Positions 12,685-21,472 of a stretch of 64,000 nt of DNA are shown here, piece after piece. Numbering within the stretch: position 1 is the stretch's first letter; each line of letters begins with the position of its first letter. The notes under the pieces are model-generated. The model was not told where the DNA came from. It did not search any database and saw nothing but the letters and a program-made list of their open reading frames with translations. The DNA comes from Megalonaias nervosa (lineage: Eukaryota; Mollusca; Bivalvia; Unionida; Unionidae): the NCBI GenBank assembly GCA_016617855.1, contig JAECUM010093583.1, positions 1-64,000 of the forward strand, read 5' to 3'. The position numbers and the translations under genes are program-made.

Positions 12685-13505
12685 ATGACAGAAATTTTGA
12701 GATATATCAGAATGACAGCGGAAGAGCAAGAAACTTATCATGTACATCCAATGTACAACTTATATGCTGCAAATGCACTTGGTTCTGTTATCAATATAAA
12801 ATCTAAAAAATCTATCGGCACATCAACACCAGATGGTATGTTAATTTCAGTAAAAGGCGATAATGCAGAAAGAATTAAAATGTTTAGAAAAGATTTTATT
12901 TATACTTTGTTTTGCGGCGATATTCCAGAAGGACAACGAGTATACAGAGCAAATGGCGCAGTTGCTGATGCTAATATTGAAAATTTATCATTACAAAATG
13001 AATTTCAACCTCATCCAGTATTTGATTTATATGAGGCAAATGACAAGGGAATTATTCGACGTATAAGAATAAAAAAAAAATTGTTGGAAGTTTACAAAAT
13101 ACTGGTTATTTACGTATAAATGTTAGAGGAACTGAAACTAACCAAGTTGGTTTTATGTCACACCGTTTTGTGTTTGAAACTTTTAACGGACTAATACCTA
13201 ATAGTTTAGTTATCGACCATATAAATAAAATTAAAGCAGATACTCGTTTGGAAAATTTAGATGTGGTTACACAACAAGAAAATAGCAGAAGAGGAGATGC
13301 TGGTGGTAATAATTTTAAAAATCCAAAATCAATTATTTCAATAAATCTCGAAACTGGAGAAGAAATGAAATTTAGATCAATAGCATCTGCGGGAAAATAT
13401 CATAAAATTGATTCACGACGAGTAAAAGATGTAGCTGATGGTGAAAGAAGATCAGCAACGTCGATGTTGACATTTGATAGATTTAGGTTTAAATACGACA
13501 ATTAA
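12685..13505 (+). pseudogene. Two-module NUMOD4/HNH endonuclease with NUMOD1 tail, one frameshift
   Basis: Homing-endonuclease-type protein. Module 1 (about residues 18-108) has a NUMOD4-like start (HPMYNLYAAN) and an HNH-like core (IPEGQRVYRANG, then NIENLSLQNE) in which the histidine positions of the HNH signature are replaced, so it looks catalytically dead. Module 2 repeats the layout: HPVFDLYEAN, GYLRI, SHRFVFETFNG, then VIDHINKIKADTRLENL, an intact HNH_3-type core, followed by a NUMOD1-like DNA-binding segment (FRSIASAGKYHKI). The frame changes in a run of A at about 13071-13080, between the start of module 2 and its HNH core. The first half ends at 13119 and the second half is open from before 13155 to 13505. 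It starts at the ATG at 12685, divergent from PolB, and its 3' end overlaps the convergent 93-codon gene by 17 nt. It may act in element mobility or exclusion of rivals; that is inference. Confidence 0.85.
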
Positions 13506-13770
13506 TAATATTCTCTATATCATTTTGAGTAAGACAATTATGACTAAATTCCATAACATCGTCGCGATTAAATCGTAAGGTCATCATTTTATTTGTATCA
13601 AGTTTTATTTTGTCCGCTGCTGTTAATACAAATTTGTCAGAATCACCCAATGTTATCATAATATCAACAAAATAAAAGTTATGTCCAAATAAACAATTTC
13701 GAATTGCTTCAGCTAATTCTTTGTGATTTAGTATATTAACTCGCTGATGATATTTTATTTCTCCGAACAT
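13489..13770 (-). CDS. Unknown 93-residue Polinton-borne protein
   Basis: An intact frame from an ATG at 13770, rare in this damaged element. The product is 93 residues, mixed in composition, with no signal peptide, membrane segment or motif I recognise. It includes an aromatic/hydrophobic stretch (NFYFVDIMITLG) and a C-terminus with paired Asn and Cys residues. It is divergent from the gene at 13809 with only 38 nt between the two start codons, so the two probably share a promoter region that contains a TTAATTAGA box (13782-13790). Its 3' end overlaps the end of the HNH gene. No function can be assigned. It might be an early accessory protein, as its neighbours are. Confidence 0.6.
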   Translation of the reverse strand: MFGEIKYHQRVNILNHKELAEAIRNCLFGHNFYFVDIMITLGDSDKFVLTAADKIKLDTNKMMTLRFNRDDVMEFSHNCLTQNDIENIINCRI

Positions 13771-13781
13771 CTTATTATTTA

Positions 13782-13790
13782 TTAATTAGA
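13782..13790 (+). promoter_or_regulatory. TTAATTAGA box between divergent genes
   Basis: TTAATTAGA ends 18 nt before the start codon at 13809, the same spacing as at the HNH and NUMOD1-like genes. Its TAATTA core is palindromic, so it could also serve the divergent gene at 13770. The role is inferred. Confidence 0.4.
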
Positions 13791-13808
13791 CAAAAGATTA
13801 TTATAATA

Positions 13809-14295
13809 ATGAACTTAATTGAGAGACTGGCTAAACTAAATTCAGAAGATTTTGTTTCAGTTTCAAATTTTACATCAGAAAATATTACTAATGACAGATT
13901 TGCTTATTATACTGAAGAAGATATTTTGCATAACTATGACGACGACGAAGATGATGTTGTTGTTAGTAAAAAATATTTAAGCAGACCAACAACTGGACGA
14001 TATGATGTTAAATACCATATTGCTAAAAAAAATAATAAAATTTAATTTTACTGTTGCCGAGCATCAAATATTTTGGCAGCTTATAAAGCCCTTTTTAAAC
14101 GTAAAAATAGCTGGACAACAAAGAAATATAAAATACGATTTTATTTTTTTTTTTAAAATATTTAATTTAATGTCAATGGACGGTGCAAGAAAATTACATT
14201 TAATTTCTCTGTGCAAACCAGTAAAATGTAAATCAGTACTAATAAAATACGAGGAAATTTATAATAATATTATTCAGTCGATGAGATCGACTTAG
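13809..14295 (+). pseudogene. Unknown Polinton-borne gene, interrupted
   Basis: The first 78 codons from the ATG at 13809 are open and include a strongly acidic stretch (DDDEDDVVV at about residues 45-53). After a TAA at 14043-14045 the same frame continues coding-like up to a T run near 14150, and another frame is then open to a stop at 14293-14295. The likeliest reading is one gene of about 150-160 codons with one stop and one indel. I recognise no domain. The 3' end overlaps the convergent integrase gene by 26 nt. The intergenic space to its left carries a TTAATTAGA box at promoter-like distance. It could also be two separate small genes. Confidence 0.45.
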
Positions 14296-15690
14296 TTGGT
14301 ACCCAACTATTAAATTTATCGCCATATCCACGCCTTTTGACTAAACTTTTGTTGCCGCGCTTTTTAATAACTTTTTCAATAACAAATATATCTTGTTCTG
14401 TTTTCTAAAGTTCTTGCTCATAAAAACTTCCAGTTATAGGCTCACCTAATAAATCTTTCAACGAGTATGTAACTGGTATTGTTAAAAGTACTTTATCAAC
14501 AACAAATACTTCTTCACTCCAGTTGTGAGCATACCCTTTCTCAAATGTTTTTTCGTTAAAGAAATTCTAACTTTATCGCCAACTTTAAATTTGTGTCGTC
14601 GGTACATATTTTCGTTTGCAAATATTGGATTTGCAATCGCATCGTTTGGCGACATTTTACTTTCGCCTAGCGAAATGGATCTGTGTTTCGTGTTATTATA
14701 CTCATCAACAATGTTTTGTAAATTGTCAATATATTTACTCGTATTTTTAGCTGTCAAATATTTGTGGATTGTTTTCGTTGAGCGTGCGATTAAATCGCTC
14801 GACGATGGCACTTTTTCCCTCATTTCCTGTGACATATTTTTTAATGTTATTTTGCTCTAAAAACTGTTCAAATTTTTTATTAAAGAACTCCGCTCCATGA
14901 TCAGTCCAGATTCTATTTGGTTTTCTTTCTGTGTTAACAATAATTTGTTTTAGCGCATCAATCATCGATGTCCCTGTTTTATCCGAAACGGGTATACTAA
15001 ACGCGTATTTGCTAAAAACATCTACAATATTGAAAAAATATCTCTTTGGAGCGCCATCAGCGCCAACGTTATATTGGGCTAGATTTGAAACATCAACTAA
15101 GTCTATCGCCCAGATATCATCAACGGTATTTGCGACCACTTTACGTCGTGGAAACTTTTTTTTAGGTCTGTGTAGCTCAGTTGCAAGATCATCATATAAT
15201 TCTTTTTTACCGAGACTAGACTCTCCGAGTCCGAGTTTATATTTTGCTCCAATAAAACCCTGGACCAACCTTCGGTCAACACGTTCTCGCATATTTACAG
15301 GTTTCATATCACGAAGTTCGTCTAACATTACTTTATCGCAGCTGTGTTTATTTTGTTCTCTGTCTGGAAGATCAATATCTCTGTAGCAGATATCATGGCG
15401 CATTGCTATTGCGTCAACTTGATTGTAAGGCTCCTGTCCTGGCAGAGGATTATCGTTTTCATCAAGTTGTTTATCAAGAGGATTATAAGGTCCAGTATAT
15501 TTATATCCTGGCAATGTCCAACCGCCTTTTGGTTTCGGCAATTTTCCAAAAAATTTATGTATATCTATACCTGTTCCAATTATTTCTCTGTTTTTACATT
15601 TCTGACAATATGTAACAATTTTATTTTGCTCGAGACACAAATCTCTATCGCAATCGCAGTCGCATGTCCTTATTTATTTAGTCGTCTACT
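14270..15690 (-). pseudogene. Phospholipase A2-like domain joined to retroviral-type integrase
   Basis: Composite gene. Numbering from 15640, a CxxC pair (YCQKCK, residues 11-16) is followed by a parvovirus-type PLA2 region: calcium-loop motif YKYTGPYNPLD (47-56) and catalytic H82-D83 with Y86. The frame continues without a break into a retroviral-type (rve) integrase: D180 in IWAIDLVD, D247 in WTDHGAEF and E281 in VERFN, a D,D-34-E triad. A shift near 14770 leads into the C-terminal part, which has an SH3-like FKVGDKVRIS segment. After another shift near 14520 comes a chromodomain-like end (the NSWVP motif), with one in-frame TAG near 14405. The 5' end is Cys/Asp-rich and no ATG lies in frame upstream; the frame opens at about 15690. 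The integrase inserts the element. The PLA2 domain, by analogy with parvoviruses, would breach membranes during entry. Confidence 0.88.
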
Positions 15691-15870
15691 AAAATAATTT
15701 TGTCAGGGTAATCCGCTCCTGACAACTTTGTTTTTGGTAAAAACATACTTTTTTTTCCTCCACAGATTGCACAAATACTTTTCAGCATTATTCTATTATT
15801 TTTTGTTTTTTTCTGTTTGTTCGTCTTTATTTTCTGTTTTAGTTTTACACTTAAGACAATATGTTGACAT
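15678..15870 (-). pseudogene. DUF5679-like small zinc-ribbon protein, frameshifted
   Basis: From the ATG at 15870 the reading begins MSTYCLKCK, giving a first CxxC, then shifts frame in an A-rich stretch. It later shows a second CxxC (SICAICGGKKS) before a stop at 15678-15680. Two CxxC pairs about 30-40 residues apart, with a Lys-rich tail after the second, are the layout of the small DUF5679 zinc ribbons that occur in Polintons and adintoviruses, often directly upstream of, or fused to, the PLA2-like domain. That is also its position here, immediately 5' of the PLA2-integrase gene. The length of 193 nt is not a multiple of three, which confirms at least one indel. It may originally have been the N-terminus of the downstream composite gene. 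Confidence 0.6.
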
Positions 15871-15883
15871 TGTATATTTAATT

Positions 15884-16222
15884 TTAGATAAAATTTAATG
15901 CAATCTCATTAGCGTGAGAAGGTTGTTTGTCAAATTGCAAAATAAACTTTAAAAAATCTGGATTTTCGGTCATCTGTTTAATGAACATTACGCAATAATA
16001 TCCACAAGCGGAAGTTCCAACTGGTTGAATTTGATTAGACGAATAATTTATTATTTTCGTATCTTGCATTCTACTCATATACTTTTTTTCTGCGTCACTT
16101 GGTTGAATTCCGAACGAGTCAAAATAATTGTTATCATAAACAGCTACCCAATGTGTGCCAGATCCGTCATTAAAATCTTGTATATTTATAACACACGAAC
16201 CTAGCGTTGGTGGAATCGCCAT
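15884..16222 (-). CDS. Adenovirus-type cysteine protease (virion maturation)
   Basis: Adenain/Ulp1-fold protease that matures virion proteins in Polintons. From the methionine at 16222: H24 in GTHWVAVYD is the catalytic His, D35 in FDSFG is the acidic partner, Q64 or Q66 is a candidate oxyanion residue, and C73 in TSACGYYC is the nucleophile, so the active-site layout is complete. At 112 residues it is short for the family. The same frame is open upstream to about 16430 and encodes a plausible protease N-terminus (DILDKLKKV, FSRVYSKDEL) but has no ATG, so the true start is not the 16222 methionine. The upstream part overlaps the pX-like gene in another frame. See the finding on a possible frameshift start. 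It lies between the zinc-ribbon gene and the virion genes. Confidence 0.88.
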   Translation of the reverse strand: MAIPPTLGSCVINIQDFNDGSGTHWVAVYDNNYFDSFGIQPSDAEKKYMSRMQDTKIINYSSNQIQPVGTSACGYYCVMFIKQMTENPDFLKFILQFDKQPSHANEIALNFI

Positions 16223-16305
16223 AAGTTCATCTTTAGAATAAACTCTACTGAAATTTTTTACTTTTTTTAGTTTATCAAGTATATCAAAATTACTTAACGC
16301 AGACT

Positions 16306-16464
16306 TTATCTCCTTGTTCCTGGCAACATTAGTCCTCGTCCTACTCCTAACAGATTTGGCAATAGACTTCCCGCCAATCCCGCTAGTAACGGGGCTATTG
16401 GAATAAATCCCCCTTTTCGCCTCTGTCGTGTCTTTTTTTTCGTCGGTGTCTTTCTTTTAGGCAT
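16306..16464 (-). CDS. Small basic/hydrophobic virion-type protein (adenovirus pX-like)
   Basis: A 52-codon frame from an ATG at 16464 to TAA at 16306-16308. The N-terminal 18 residues are almost all Lys, Arg, Thr and Pro (MPKRKTPTKKKTRQRRK). They are followed by a Gly-rich hydrophobic helix (GGFIPIAPLLAGLAG, then SLLPNLLG) and a short basic end. This basic-then-hydrophobic plan is that of adenovirus pX/mu, a DNA-condensing core peptide, and of small virion genes seen in adintoviruses. The assignment rests on composition and position next to the protease and capsid genes, not on alignment. The A-rich stretch in the basic part contains the heptamer A-AAA-AAG, a standard -1 slippery site, and the -1 frame leads into the protease. 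Confidence 0.6.
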   Translation of the reverse strand: MPKRKTPTKKKTRQRRKGGFIPIAPLLAGLAGSLLPNLLGVGRGLMLPGTRR

Positions 16465-16502
16465 TATATTTATCCATCACATAAAATTGTTACCATCGAT
16501 AT

Positions 16503-16815
16503 TCATGCGAAAATTTTCTTTATACCACTACCTCCAACTACCTTTTTCGTTACTCCAGATACTGCTCCAGACGCTGCTGCTAATCCTAATGTACCTAACA
16601 CTGACAGTTATTTGTGCATCACTTAAATTAAAAACAAAAGGTTTTTTGCGATCGTATTTATTTACTTGTTTTTTGGTTAACATTAATTTTGTTAAAGTAC
16701 CCGCTGCGTTATGGTTGACCTTTAATGATACTTGTCTTTTCTTTGCAACAGCAGCTGCAAATTTTTTAACTTGACCATCGGTCAAATATATTTCTTTTAC
16801 AATATATTTTGTCAT
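16503..16815 (-). pseudogene. Virion-type protein with LTDGQ start and hydrophobic tail, one frameshift
   Basis: From the ATG at 16815 the protein opens with a YLTDGQVKKF segment, then two short repeats of the type hydrophobic-LT/LS-x-Q (LMLTKKQ and FNLSDAQ), a pattern I associate with a small conserved virion gene of Polintons and adintoviruses. After FNLSDAQ the frame shifts near 16610 into an Ala/Gly-rich hydrophobic segment (AAASGAVSGV) and ends with a basic tail at a TGA at 16503. Together this gives about 104 residues. By layout it could be a pVI-like membrane-lytic or capsid-cementing protein; that is inference. It lies directly downstream of the major capsid gene on the same strand with a gap of only 35 nt. 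Confidence 0.6.
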
Positions 16816-16850
16816 CTTATATAACGATTACAGATTAAACTTAAAGTTTT

Positions 16851-18408
16851 TCAAACTTGTACTGACATTTTACCTCCGACAGAGTCAATTGTAACAAATC
16901 TATCGCTTATTACTAACCCATACACGTTTAACTGCGCTGCTGGAGCTGCTCCTAGTGTCCAAGTAATTTCAATATCAGCTGTGCTGTCTACAGCTCGTTC
17001 GCTATGTTTACTAACATCAAAATAAAATATCGGATAAAGTGTATGAAATTCCTCTACTGATATCTGAGATCCATCTCCAACATCTTGATATTTTTGCAGT
17101 GCGTCCAGCAAATACATGTACGGTCTAGTAATGTTTTTATTAGCGTGATCTGCAAAATTGCATTCTATCGCTCGTTCTGGATATTGCTTTGAATTTATTC
17201 TAGCGTATATTCGTCTAACATTAGCGCTATCAAATATCGCATTATTTTGTTGTTGGTTACCACGTCGCGCTTGTCTCTGAAATACAACAAATAATTGCCG
17301 TGGTTTTTGTTCACTTGGTGTTGTTGTGACTCGCCATGTGTAGTCGGTGGTATTCGGAATTGCTGTTTGATATATTTTATGTTGCTGAAAATAAATTCTG
17401 TTTGTGTGTTTTTCCAGCATATTATTTAATTCCGCCATTTTAGTGATAGACGGAGTTATTCTTGGCATCCATAGTGCAAGTTTGTTTATGACAAATTGTA
17501 CATCGTCTCCACCTGACCTAAACAGGCAGTCGTTTTGATCTGATCGATCTATAATAAGAGTATGTTTAACTGCAAAAGCCAAATACTGTACTTAACGGCA
17601 GCATCATTGTAATTTGACGTGATACTGATGCAAGTGTCTTTCTCTTAACATAACCCTCATTGTAACGTATATTTCTTTTGTTATGAGCAATTATGTTATT
17701 AGCATGTTCTAACATTGCAGTACCATCTGCAGCTGCATCTACTTGATTTAATCTAAGATTATTACAAGCAGCATTAAGTGAAATTCTTGTAGCGTCTGCA
17801 TTAGCGTTTGCAGCTGGTGCGTCTATACCTAGCAAAGCACCATTAACAATAAGAAAATCTCTCACATTTGCAGCATTCGCAGCGGCATCAGCTGCAGCAG
17901 CTATAATAGGTGTTAATCCTGATAAAATTTCAACTGATGCAATAATACCTGCACCACCAGTTCCAGTATCTTTAAACCACATCATTTTAGTTGCAGCTGA
18001 TTTGGAGTAATCATCGGAAAATGAAATAATATTTAATATTGTACTTGCAACTTGTAATTGATTTGAAATATCTTCGACAGTTTGATTGACCAGCTGATAT
18101 CGAGCACTTTTAAATAAACACCAACCATCATTTATAAAAGCTACTTCTGTTCCAGCTGCAATTGCGGCAAGCGGAACAGCTACTGTCATAATCTGGCCAC
18201 GAACTTCCAACATTGCTTTATGAGGAAGTAGAAATACGTCCTCGTCTCGAGTATTAAATGTTCTGACGCCAGCCTTATTAGGATCGTTAGAATTTTCATC
18301 AAGATATTCAACGTATTCGAATTCTCTTACTGTGTCGCCTGTGTCATAAGTTTCTGCTAAATCGAGATAATTTTTTACAGAAATTTTTTTATTTATTAGG
18401 TTATACAA
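16851..18408 (-). pseudogene. Major capsid protein (double jelly roll), one frameshift
   Basis: Hexon-type capsid subunit of the Polinton. The first part (18408-17566) holds the family blocks with DEDVFLLPHKAMLEVRGQI at about residues 55-73, INDGWCLFKSARYQL and FSDDYSKS. The second part (17582-16851) holds YPIFYFDVSKHSER and the C-terminal VISDRF block. The two parts overlap by 17 nt in different frames, so a single indel near 17575 explains the break, and the joined length is about 519 residues, normal for the family. No in-frame ATG lies at the 5' end; the reading can be followed to a TTG at 18408, and the original start has probably been lost. A striking Ala-rich stretch (residues about 168-184, AAAADAAANAANV) lies in the first part. 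It is flanked by the 105-codon gene and the LTDGQ gene on the same strand. Confidence 0.92.
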
Positions 18409-18410
18409 AA

Positions 18411-18774
18411 TTATTTTGGTGTTGTTACTTCAGATATTAATTTTTGTATAATTTGTTCTCCTCGTGGTGATAAAAGTTTTTTAATCGTTGTTATCATTGC
18501 TCGTTGAGTTTCTTTTGTTGGTGCGATTTCTGAAATAGCTTGTTTGATTGTCGGTATACCACGTTGTGGATCGCGTTTTATTTTATCAGCTATTTTTTGC
18601 CCCACGGCAGTTCCAGCCGCAGATGCAGCTCCAGTTGCAAAAGCTTGTGATGCGTCAAGTGCAATTGGCGCAACTTTATGAGCTCTTCCTAGAACATTTT
18701 CTATAATTTTAGCAAATATATTTCCCAAAAATCCTCCTACTATTTTTCTTCGATAAACTTTTTTTCTGTTTCAT
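18411..18774 (-). pseudogene. Small amphipathic virion-type protein, probable N-terminal frameshift
   Basis: The main frame (18728-18411) encodes about 105 residues with a hydrophobic/Gly-Ala-rich first half (AFATGAASAAGTAVGQK), then a basic helix-forming second half. It opens upstream without an ATG to an Arg/Lys-rich stretch followed by Gly-Gly-Phe. An ATG at 18774 lies in another frame just before a run of seven A, so one indel there would give a normal start. A basic N-terminus, then a Gly-Gly-Phe-type junction, then an amphipathic body is reminiscent of the pX/pVI class of internal virion proteins. Position between the penton and major capsid genes supports a virion role. I do not recognise a named family. 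Confidence 0.5.
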
Positions 18775-18823
18775 TATATCTGAGGTTGTATAATTTTGTT
18801 GTCAAATCTTTCAGAAAATATGT

Positions 18824-19574
18824 TTACTGTTCGCGCAGGTGTAAATAATAAGTAACAATTTCATTATCAAGATCTAACTGTCTTCCAGACTGATCTGTCA
18901 ACTGCATATTTACTTCTGTTATTTGATTTTCAACGTTTAACGGATAATAAATAACCTGACGTGGACTAATTTGCATAATAGAACGTCTGGTGAAAACTAT
19001 ATATCGTTTGTCCTTTACTACCTTTAGCTGAATAAGATCCAGATGCAATAGAGCAATTTACCAATATTGCGTTTACATCAGTTATATTTACTGGCAGTTG
19101 GCCATCATATGTTTCGGGATTATCACGATTAAGAGCAGGATATATATAATTATAAAATCCTATCAGTGGTGCGATACTTGTTTGCGATACAAGACCAACT
19201 GTTATATCTTTTAATTTCATTCTTGCGCGTAACGTATTATAATTTGGTGTAAGCTCAAAATTATCAGCTATACCTTTATTTTTTGTTATAAGTTCTTTTA
19301 TTATTTTATTTAGATCAGTGACATTATAAGCTCCTTGTGGAATTTTAATTGTTTTCCACGTGACAAATGGTGGGGTACGTATAGGAACAGTAAATGTAAG
19401 TTCATCGTTTACTCCAGTTTTTACATTAGCCATAGCATTCCAACAAGTGCAGGAAATTAGTCCAATTTCATATTGTTTCTCACGATCTAGGTCTATTGGC
19501 GGAATATACTTTACAGAAAAATTTGCGCTATCTTTATCAGATTGACTAGAGTCTAGTAATAATGTTGCTGACAT
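18824..19574 (-). pseudogene. Penton-like minor capsid protein, one frameshift
   Basis: Single-jelly-roll vertex protein of Polintons. From the ATG at 19574 the reading shows the family blocks in order: an early YEIGLISC segment, KIPQGAYNVTDLNKII at about residues 79-94, NTLRARMKL, PLIGF, then VNITDVNAILVNCSIASGSY. The frame breaks between about 19048 and 18966, where the two readings overlap, and the last part continues as PRQVIYYPLN and a C-terminal block with DQSGRQLDLDNEI followed by LHLRE. Total about 250 residues, the expected size. One indel in the overlap explains the break. It lies upstream of the major capsid gene on the same strand, as usual for Polinton structural clusters. Confidence 0.87.
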
Positions 19575-19622
19575 TTTTTATATAAAATTGTTACACAAAT
19601 TTATAAAATTAAATCGCGGTGA

Positions 19623-20715
19623 TTATATCAAATCGTGATGTAAAGTTCCGTATTCGTCAGATGTTAATAAATTTTCTGATCTCAAATTATCAAGTATGTC
19701 CATAATTTCATTGTCAATTTCAGCACCAACATTTCCAGCTTCTTTTGATGATATCAATAGCATTAATCTGCCTATCATTTCAGTAACTGATGAAAATATT
19801 CTAGCTCCAGTTCCAGTTTGTTCCTTTTCTAAAAGTTTTAATCGATTTTTATCAATTACTTGAAAAAATTTCCTTTTAAAATCCCAGCCCGAACCAGAAG
19901 CTTTTTTTCTATTGGATTGTGCTATTCTTACAAACACTAAAGCAATAATACCATATCTCATTCTATCATAAAGTGGAAGCATATTTTCATTTTCTACGAC
20001 TGCGTTCAAATCATTTCTAGCAGTAACACCGTCTTTTACTACTACATTTAAATCATCAATAAGTTTTTTAAATTCAGCCTCACCCCATTTATCGATATTA
20101 TCACGATCTTTTATATTATTTTTTTTCTAAAAATTCATAGTATTCATTTTCTGTTATCTCTTTTTTTGCTTGTTTTATATACCATCGTCTTTGATCTTCA
20201 ACTCCCATAAACTTTACCGTCAACTCTCCTACTCTTTCTTGTTCCTTTTCAATATCTTTTAATTTTTCTGATAAATTTGTTAAAATATTTTTAATCTCCG
20301 TTGTGGTTAAATTTGTTAATCTTCGTTGAAGCGCTAGTGGATCATTTATTAGCAGATCTAGTTCAGTTTGTCTTGCAACTGGATCAACGATATTTGCTAC
20401 AAGCGCCTCAGCTAATCTTCTTTTTTCTTCTTCAGATCTCTCAATGACTCTTCCAGCAGTTTCTTCTTGTTTTTCTTTAACTAGTCTGAGTAAACCTTTT
20501 TCCTGCAGTTGCATAAGTTTTTCTTCTGATAATGGTTTAGTTTCAGGTTGTTTTCCAAGTAAAGCTTCAGTAATTGGTTTGAGAGCGGCGGCTGTTGTTT
20601 CTGCTGCAACCACTTGGCCACGTCGCGCTTGCTGTACTTGCTGTTTAAATTTTGCCTGAGATTGCGCAAGTTTTTTTAGATTTTCTATGTTTTCTGTACT
20701 TTGCTTGTCTTTCCA
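19623..20715 (-). pseudogene. Coiled-coil protein of unknown function, frameshifted
   Basis: Two long readings on the same strand probably form one gene. The first (about 20710-20116) is rich in Glu, Lys, Gln and Leu with heptad-like spacing (SEEEKRRLAEALV, NLSEKLKDIEKEQERV) and ends in a run of eight A at about 20117-20124. The second is open from inside that run to 19623 and includes a globular part (MLPLYDRMRYGIIALVFVRI). An ATG at 20715 is out of frame with the main reading by one base, so a second indel near the start is likely. Joined length would be about 360 residues. I recognise no family. Place between the ATPase and penton genes suggests a virion or assembly role. The alternative is two overlapping genes. 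Confidence 0.55.
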
Positions 20716-20742
20716 TTAATTATATACTATTTTGTATAAAAA

Positions 20743-21419
20743 TTACTGTAGATATTTTTCAATACAACATCGAAACATTTTACTCGTATCATTTGTTAGT
20801 TTATCAAACAAAAAAAGTCATATTTATTTGCCGTTGCTTGATGATATAATTCAATAAATTTATCTTTTGTGACATCACCACATTGCTCGTTCGCGATATT
20901 TCTAACGTCAACATTGTCAAGTCCTGGAAATAATATAAAACAACCAGTATTTCGCCTAATAAATCTGCCAACATTATAAAAACCCTGGGCGAGATAATAG
21001 AATTACATTTTTTATTTCGCGACAGTGAAAAATATGATCTTATTTTATCTCATTTCCTCGTTGTTTAGCGGAATATCATCAAAAACAACTATCTTGTGTT
21101 CGGACGAATCAAGTTGATTAACTGGAATGAGTTCTTCTGGTTGTTTGATAATAAAAAAATCTTCGCCAGCCTCAAGATCATCACGACGTTTGTTATTATA
21201 ATTGTTAAGTAGCTCGTACTTATCTTGCTGCGGGTTAATTGTATAAATATAAACGCGATCGTAGTTAAAATTATCTCCTAGAAGTAAATTCATAAGCAAG
21301 TTTGTTTTTCCCGATCCAGTTCTTCCAACAATAAGATAATGACAATCTGGAAATTCATTGTTATGTTTATGTTTCACCAACCGCTCTGTAGCAAAATTTA
21401 ATATCGATGATTTTGCCAT
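20743..21419 (-). pseudogene. A32-like packaging ATPase, broken C-terminal half
   Basis: FtsK/HerA-superfamily ATPase that drives genome packaging in Polintons and related viruses. From the ATG at 21419: Walker A is GRTGSGKTN (residues 32-40) and Walker B is KIVVFDDIP (D114-D115). The first frame stops after residue 124. After several stops or shifts between about 21045 and 21000, a coding-like C-terminal part resumes with YLAQGFYNVGRFIRRN, matching the sensor-like block (YL-x-Q then R-x-I-R) of these ATPases, and ends in a T-run shift near 20815 and a stop at 20743. Overall length about 225 residues fits the family. It is divergent from the fibre-like gene, with 53 nt between the start codons. 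Confidence 0.9.
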
Positions 21420-21472
21420 TATTGTTATACAATTTTATGCTATATAAAAAATTGTCAGACGATAAATAAATA

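Noticed and set aside
14525..15697. Several plus-strand frames of 70-151 codons
   Set aside because: They are antisense to the PLA2-integrase gene, which is supported by motifs.
16487..16774. 95-codon plus-strand frame with hydrophobic segments
   Set aside because: It is antisense to the LTDGQ virion-type gene and has no independent support.
20444..20849. Cys- and Ser-rich plus-strand frames
   Set aside because: They are antisense to the coiled-coil gene.
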